A DNA stretch of 9,153 bases, taken from positions 1 through 9,153 of the forward strand of contig JABXIW010000095.1 of assembly GCA_013372875.1 (NCBI GenBank), read 5' to 3'. The position numbers and the translations under genes were made by a program. This document shows, piece by piece, positions 5,694-9,153 of the stretch. This DNA is from Gammaproteobacteria bacterium. GTDB lineage: Bacteria; Pseudomonadota; Gammaproteobacteria; Enterobacterales; Kangiellaceae. The first letter of the stretch is position 1. The number at the start of each line of letters is the position of its first letter. A model generated the notes under the pieces. It was not told the origin of the DNA and did no database searches. It worked only from the letters and a program-made list of their open reading frames with translations.

Positions 5694-6581
5694 TAAATCC
5701 TTTCGATTGACCACAAATAGATTGCCAATTCCAATCAGCAATATGCCAATGGCTTTTGGCCATGTCCAAACAAAACCTTCGAAGAAGGTTGAAATAATTA
5801 ATGCGACAGCTGGGAAAAGCACCACTACATAGGTGGCTTTATGGATGCCAATTCTGCGTAATAACGTTAGATATGCACCAAACGCCAGTACCGAGCCGAA
5901 TAGCGATAAATACAGCATACTGATGCTATAAGATGGCGCTGGATCGTAAATTATCGGTTTGCCTTGCGCTAGTCCAATCAAAAGGCTTAGTAAAGCACCA
6001 TAACCCATAGCATAAGCATTCATCTGAATCACTGGCAGTTGATACTTTTGAGTTTGCACCGATACCATATTGCCAATTGAAGCGGCTAAAACGCCAAGCA
6101 GCGAAATGGCAAGACCATAAAGCATGGTGTTCTCAAAACTGAAATCGCCCAAGTCTTTCCAGAAAATACAAACAATTCCTGCTAAACCGATAAGGGCACC
6201 GAATATCACCGCTCGGCTAATTGGGGTTTTAAAGAACAGCCAAGAGTTAAAGATGTTCACGATCAAAATTGATGAAAATATCACCGAAGCCATAGCCGAA
6301 GTTAAATACTCCTGCGCTTCATACACCATCAAATAGTTTAAACAAAATAGTGTTAAGCCCAGTAGAGCCATCCATAAATGATCTTTGAGGCTAAAAATTA
6401 AATTCAGCTTTTTGAATAAGCAGTAAGCAAATAACAACAAGCTGGCTAAGATAAAACGGTAAAAACTGGAATATTCATGCGGCACAACTCCAAGCTGATA
6501 TTCAATGGTAAACCAGGTGCTACCCCAAACGATAACCGTGAAGATATAGAGGAACAGGGTTGAGTTTATAAGTTTTATCAT
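5676..6581 (-). CDS. EamA/DMT-superfamily inner-membrane transporter
   Basis: The 301-residue product has the length and ten-helix pattern of drug/metabolite transporters, built as two repeated EamA domains (about 11-140 and 153-290). Visible landmarks are VIVWGSTWFTI (17-26) in helix 1, YRFILASLLLF (41-51) in helix 2 and SAMASVIFSSILIVNIFNSWLFF (95-117) in helices 3-4. In the second half they are the FPAVALIISTFFEGF block (256-270) and AIGILLIGIGNLFVV (277-291). A basic tail (NRKDLAK) suits a cytoplasmic C-terminus. EamA proteins export or take up amino acids, nucleobases or other metabolites, but the substrate cannot be read from the sequence. Only a weak Shine-Dalgarno sequence precedes the ATG. 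The gene lies 33 bases downstream of the small secreted-protein gene on the same strand, with a hairpin between them. Confidence 0.9.
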   Translation of the reverse strand: MIKLINSTLFLYIFTVIVWGSTWFTIEYQLGVVPHEYSSFYRFILASLLLFAYCLFKKLNLIFSLKDHLWMALLGLTLFCLNYLMVYEAQEYLTSAMASVIFSSILIVNIFNSWLFFKTPISRAVIFGALIGLAGIVCIFWKDLGDFSFENTMLYGLAISLLGVLAASIGNMVSVQTQKYQLPVIQMNAYAMGYGALLSLLIGLAQGKPIIYDPAPSYSISMLYLSLFGSVLAFGAYLTLLRRIGIHKATYVVVLFPAVALIISTFFEGFVWTWPKAIGILLIGIGNLFVVNRKDLAKTND

Positions 6582-6598
6582 TTAATAATTTAACGCCT

Positions 6599-6634
6599 AA
6601 AGCAGATACGCGCGTTAGCGCGTGCGGCTGCTTT
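6599..6634. terminator. GC-rich hairpin overlapping the stop codon of the secreted-protein gene
   Basis: An outer stem AAAGCAG (6599-6605) with CTGCTTT (6628-6634) encloses an inner stem ACGCGC (6608-6613) with GCGCGT (6618-6623) and a 4-base loop GTTA. The T-run is on the plus strand (five T, 6632-6636). On the minus strand, the direction of the flanking genes, the stem is followed only by AGGCG. The stop codon of the upstream gene (complement of 6615-6617) lies in the loop. It may attenuate read-through into the transporter gene or end an antisense transcript. It resembles an intrinsic terminator in shape, but its orientation is odd. Confidence 0.5.
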
Positions 6635-7070
6635 TTCTTGTTAATTGCTCAATTATAGCTAATGATTTTGTAAAGTATTCTTTATTTGATTCAGGTATTG
6701 CAAAAGAACTGTATTCTCCATCGTATTTAGAAACAAAGAATATTGCTTTATCTTTTAGCTCAACTGCACCATTCCAACAATATCCACTCAAAACCTCTTT
6801 GGGTGACCTTTTGCCTTTATACTTTTTAATGGGCAGTAAAAATAATTTTTCAGTTTCATATCCGACGACTATTAATTGCTCATCAACCTCTTGATTTATT
6901 TCAGATTCCTTTTGTCGTTCAAAATCGGGTAACTGTATACCAGTTACCCAAGCAGTGTAGACATATGTTGAGTTTTTGTATCGTTCTTCTATAGATTGAG
7001 CTCTATAACGACAAGCATCAGCATAATTTGGATAAATTATAAAAAAACATGCAAGGAATATTTTTTTCAT
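6615..7070 (-). CDS. Small secreted protein of unknown function, AT-rich gene
   Basis: The 151-residue product has a clear signal peptide: MKK, a hydrophobic core at about 4-13, and AxA-type cleavage at ADA/C (17-19), leaving Cys20 as the first mature residue. This is not a normal lipobox, because Ala is at -3 and Asp at -2. A second Cys at 98 (SGYCWNG) could pair with Cys20. The start of the mature chain (CRYRAQSIEERYKNSTYVYTAWVTG) resembles, in pattern only, NTR/TIMP-like bacterial proteins, which start with Cys and carry an acidic helix and a V-x-G strand. I cannot name the family. A good Shine-Dalgarno sequence (GAGGG, four bases before the ATG) supports the start. My hand count over 6661-7020 gives about one-third GC, clearly below yhiN, which suggests a recent arrival or an orphan gene. 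The last codons and stop lie in a GC-rich hairpin. Confidence 0.65.
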   Translation of the reverse strand: MKKIFLACFFIIYPNYADACRYRAQSIEERYKNSTYVYTAWVTGIQLPDFERQKESEINQEVDEQLIVVGYETEKLFLLPIKKYKGKRSPKEVLSGYCWNGAVELKDKAIFFVSKYDGEYSSFAIPESNKEYFTKSLAIIEQLTRKSSRTR

Positions 7071-7155
7071 ACTACCCTCGAATTAGTCAGTATCTATGAA
7101 AGCTGACATGGATATATAAATGCAATTGTAACAATTTAATTTCTAAAGGAAATTA

Positions 7156-7791
7156 TTAAGTGATATTTTGTATTGCGCTATTTCCTTTCTGCGCCAGAAG
7201 CACCGTATGAAAACCACAAGATTCATCTTCCAGCTCAATTTCAACTTGGCTAAAGCCAAATGAATATAAGATATCTTTGTATTCTTGCGGTGCTAAACTT
7301 GAATGGTAAACGGATTCGCCTTCAACCGTTCCCAGCACCTCTCCCGCTTCATGGCCAATCGTTAGTAGCAAAGCGCCGTTATCATTTAAGTGGTCGGATA
7401 GGAGTTTAAGTGTGTTTCGCTGCTCCGTTTGGTTTAGATGGAAAAAGGCATCCCAGCTGACAATCCCATCAAAATTGGTAGGCATATTAAGCTCACGCAT
7501 ATCCTGTTCAATCCAGCTAGCATCAGGAAAGCGAGAACGACAAATTTCAAGCATGGCAGAGGAAATATCAACACCGGTAACATTAAAACCATGCTCAATT
7601 AAATAACTAGCGATAGGCTCACCTGCACCACAGCCTAAGTCTAAGACTTTAGCGCTGGTGGGAAGAGGATCTATAAATTTATCTAACCAAGCTTTTTCGA
7701 AAAACACTTTTGGTCTGTGCAAGTCCCATGCTTTGGCATGTTTTTGATAGATTTCTGCTGTACGCTTGTGAATTTCAGCAAATGGCTTCAT
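7156..7791 (-). CDS. Class I SAM-dependent methyltransferase
   Basis: The 211-residue product has a Rossmann-type methyltransferase core. Motif I is VLDLGCGAGEP (49-59), the acidic residue closing strand 2 is Asp75 in TGVDIS, a QDM block (96-98) corresponds to motif II/III, and FDGIVSWDAFFHL (107-119) and GALLLTIG (139-146) are the later strands. The N-terminal helix (EIYQKHAKAWDLHRP) is typical of small-molecule methyltransferases of the Methyltransf_11/25 type. The C-terminal segment (EYKDILYSFGFSQVEIELED) gives the last two strands. The substrate is unknown. It has no strong Shine-Dalgarno sequence. It is divergent from yhiN and 85 bases upstream of the secreted-protein gene on the same strand. 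An AT-rich 7-bp dyad without a T-run (7137-7155) follows its stop. Confidence 0.88.
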   Translation of the reverse strand: MKPFAEIHKRTAEIYQKHAKAWDLHRPKVFFEKAWLDKFIDPLPTSAKVLDLGCGAGEPIASYLIEHGFNVTGVDISSAMLEICRSRFPDASWIEQDMRELNMPTNFDGIVSWDAFFHLNQTEQRNTLKLLSDHLNDNGALLLTIGHEAGEVLGTVEGESVYHSSLAPQEYKDILYSFGFSQVEIELEDESCGFHTVLLAQKGNSAIQNIT

Positions 7792-7900
7792 CGATAGGAA
7801 TATAAGCGGGTTTATTCAAATAATAGTAACACAGTATTATCGCAACTAAATGCTCGATTTAATTTAAATTGATTAGTGCGGGTTTTATCTGATGATAGGT

Positions 7901-7906
7901 TATAAT
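7901..7906 (+). promoter_or_regulatory. Consensus -10 element upstream of yhiN
   Basis: A perfect TATAAT lies about 32 bases before the proposed TTG start. No matching -35 is seen at 16-18 bases, and there is no TG extension, so an activator may be needed or the true promoter may lie elsewhere in the 7792-7937 gap. Confidence 0.4.
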
Positions 7907-7922
7907 CGCTGGAATTTTATTG

Positions 7923-7940
7923 AGAAGGATAGAGTTTTTG
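7923..7940 (+). promoter_or_regulatory. Ribosome binding site that fixes a TTG start for yhiN
   Basis: AGAAGGA at 7923-7929 is a strong Shine-Dalgarno sequence eight bases before the TTG at 7938. An alternative TTG at 7920 would place this sequence inside the coding region, and it adds six residues absent from the known protein's N-terminus. Confidence 0.7.
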
Positions 7941-9125
7941 CAATCCATTGATGTGTTGATAATTGGCGCTGGTGCGGCGGGTTTGATGTGCGGGATCAGC
8001 GCGGCTGGTCGTGGTCGTCAGACTTTGGTCATTGACCATGCCAATAAAGTTGGCAAAAAGATCCTGATGTCGGGTGGTGGTCGCTGTAACTTCACCAATT
8101 ACTATGCAGAACCCGCCAATTATCTTTCGCATAATGAGCATTTTTGCAAGTCAGCATTAAGTCGCTATACCCAATGGGATTTCATCTCAATGGTTGAAAA
8201 GCACGGAATCCCTTATCACGAGAAAAAACTTGGCCAATTGTTTTGTGATAATAAAGCCAAAGATATTGTGAATATGCTTCTGGCTGAATGCAAGGAGAAG
8301 GGTACTGAGGTCAGGATAAGGTGCTCGGTTGAGTCGGTTAAGAAAGTTGATGATGGCTTTATCGTTACGACCAATCAGGGCAAATGGCGTTGTGAATCGT
8401 TAGTCATCGCTACAGGCGGTTTATCAATCCCAACTATGGGCGCAACAGGCTTTGGCTATGACATCGCTAAGCAGTTTGGCTTGAGTTTGTATCCAACATG
8501 GGCTGCATTAGTACCATTTACTTTAAACCCGAAGATGCTTGAAGAGTTTGAGGGACTTTCGGGCGTTTCTGCTGATTCGCGAGTTTCTTGTAATGGTCAG
8601 TCGTTTCGAGAAAATATTTTATTTACTCATCGCGGCTTATCAGGGCCTGCTATCTTACAAATATCATCCTATTGGCAACCTGGTGATACGGTTGAAATTA
8701 ACCTATTTCCCGACGTGGATTTATTTGAGAAATTAAAGCAGTGGCAACTGGACAAGCCAAAAAGTCACTTGATCACTTTACTTTCTGAGCAGCTCACTAA
8801 AAACCTTGCTGAGCGATTAAGCCAATTATGGTTTGAGTCATTAGCGCATAAGCCTATAGCTGATATTCCCCACGCAGATCTACAAAAGGTCGCTGATGCT
8901 TTGCAAAGCTGGCAACTCAAGCCGACAGGTACTGAAGGTTATAGAACCGCTGAGGTGACAATGGGTGGTGTTGACACCGATGAAGTTTCCTCAAAAACTT
9001 TTGAAACCAAGAAAGTTAAAGGACTATATTTTATTGGCGAAGTGCTCGATGTGACTGGTCACTTAGGCGGCTTCAATTTTCAATGGGCCTGGGCTTCTGG
9101 TCATTGTGCAGGACAGTATGTTTGA
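7938..9125 (+). CDS. yhiN: FAD-dependent oxidoreductase of the YhiN / HI0933 family
   Basis: From the TTG at 7938 the product has 395 residues, close to Escherichia coli YhiN (400), and is similar along its whole length. The FAD dinucleotide-binding motif is IIGAGAAG (8-15). Further family blocks are KKILMSGGGRCNFTN (40-54), SALSRYTQWDF (72-82), LVIATGGLSIPTMGATGFGY (155-174), FTHRGLSGPAILQISSYWQPG (229-249), GTEGYRTAEVTMGGVDT (331-347) and the C-terminal FAD-contact region YFIGEVLDVTGHLGGFNFQWAWASG (364-388). The same family includes streptococcal aminoacetone oxidase. The physiological substrate of the proteobacterial branch is not established. It is cytosolic, single-gene and divergent from the methyltransferase. 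A hairpin follows its stop codon. Confidence 0.95.
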   Translation: MQSIDVLIIGAGAAGLMCGISAAGRGRQTLVIDHANKVGKKILMSGGGRCNFTNYYAEPANYLSHNEHFCKSALSRYTQWDFISMVEKHGIPYHEKKLGQLFCDNKAKDIVNMLLAECKEKGTEVRIRCSVESVKKVDDGFIVTTNQGKWRCESLVIATGGLSIPTMGATGFGYDIAKQFGLSLYPTWAALVPFTLNPKMLEEFEGLSGVSADSRVSCNGQSFRENILFTHRGLSGPAILQISSYWQPGDTVEINLFPDVDLFEKLKQWQLDKPKSHLITLLSEQLTKNLAERLSQLWFESLAHKPIADIPHADLQKVADALQSWQLKPTGTEGYRTAEVTMGGVDTDEVSSKTFETKKVKGLYFIGEVLDVTGHLGGFNFQWAWASGHCAGQYV

Positions 9126-9131
9126 ATATGT

Positions 9132-9153
9132 AAAAAAGGAGCCATTCGGCTCC
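9132..9153 (+). terminator. Probable intrinsic terminator of yhiN, cut by the window end
   Basis: GGAGCC (9138-9143) pairs perfectly with GGCTCC (9148-9153) around the loop ATTC, preceded by six A (9132-9137). It starts seven bases after the yhiN stop. The expected T-tract would lie beyond the last base of the window, so the call is inferred from stem, A-run and position. Confidence 0.7.

Noticed and set aside
7137..7155. Terminator after the methyltransferase gene (TAATTTC / GAAATTA dyad)
   Set aside because: The 7-bp stem is almost all AT and is not followed by a T-run on the minus strand. It is common in AT-rich spacer DNA.
1..9153. Mobile element, prophage, CRISPR array, toxin-antitoxin or defence system
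   Set aside because: I searched by eye for transposase or integrase motifs, regularly spaced repeats, tRNA-like folds and paired small genes and found none. Apart from the AT-rich secreted-protein gene, the region looks like stable chromosomal backbone.

Overview
The window reads as an ordinary stretch of chromosome from a low-to-moderate GC gammaproteobacterium. That assignment rests on clear orthologues of rdgC, slyX, ychJ, fklB and yhiN, all of which I know mainly from gammaproteobacteria and other proteobacteria. A marine lineage is plausible (Kangiellaceae or Alteromonadales-like), but this is a guess from codon and GC style. I see no phage genes, transposases, integrases, CRISPR arrays, tRNAs or rRNAs. 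Gene density is high and no gene-free stretch exceeds about 160 bases.

Left part (1-2568). A membrane-protein gene on the minus strand runs off the left edge. It is separated by a divergent regulatory region (178-338) from a plus-strand gene for an exported YciI-like protein. Convergent to that are two minus-strand envelope or folding genes: a DUF6279-type lipoprotein, and the FKBP-type prolyl isomerase fklB. A perfect bidirectional terminator lies between these two. It helps fix the true start of the lipoprotein.

Centre (2569-5661). Four plus-strand genes are packed head to tail with gaps of 24, -1 and 22 bases and look like one operon. They are rdgC (recombination-associated DNA-binding protein), a 480-residue conserved protein of unknown function, ychJ (SEC-C zinc-motif protein) and slyX (small coiled-coil protein). 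The 480-residue gene uses a GTG start behind a good Shine-Dalgarno sequence, and its stop overlaps the ychJ start as TAATG.

Right part (5662-9153). Three minus-strand genes follow: a ten-helix EamA/DMT transporter, an AT-rich gene for a small secreted protein of unknown function, and a class I SAM-dependent methyltransferase. Divergent from them is yhiN, a flavoprotein of the HI0933 / aminoacetone-oxidase-like family. It starts at TTG and ends just before a hairpin cut by the window edge.

Nothing here amounts to an obviously new multi-gene system. The items most worth a second look are the 480-residue family in the rdgC operon, the AT-rich secreted protein whose stop codon sits in a hairpin loop, the LTxxQ-like motifs in the DUF6279 lipoprotein, and an 18-bp inverted repeat upstream of the partial left-edge gene.
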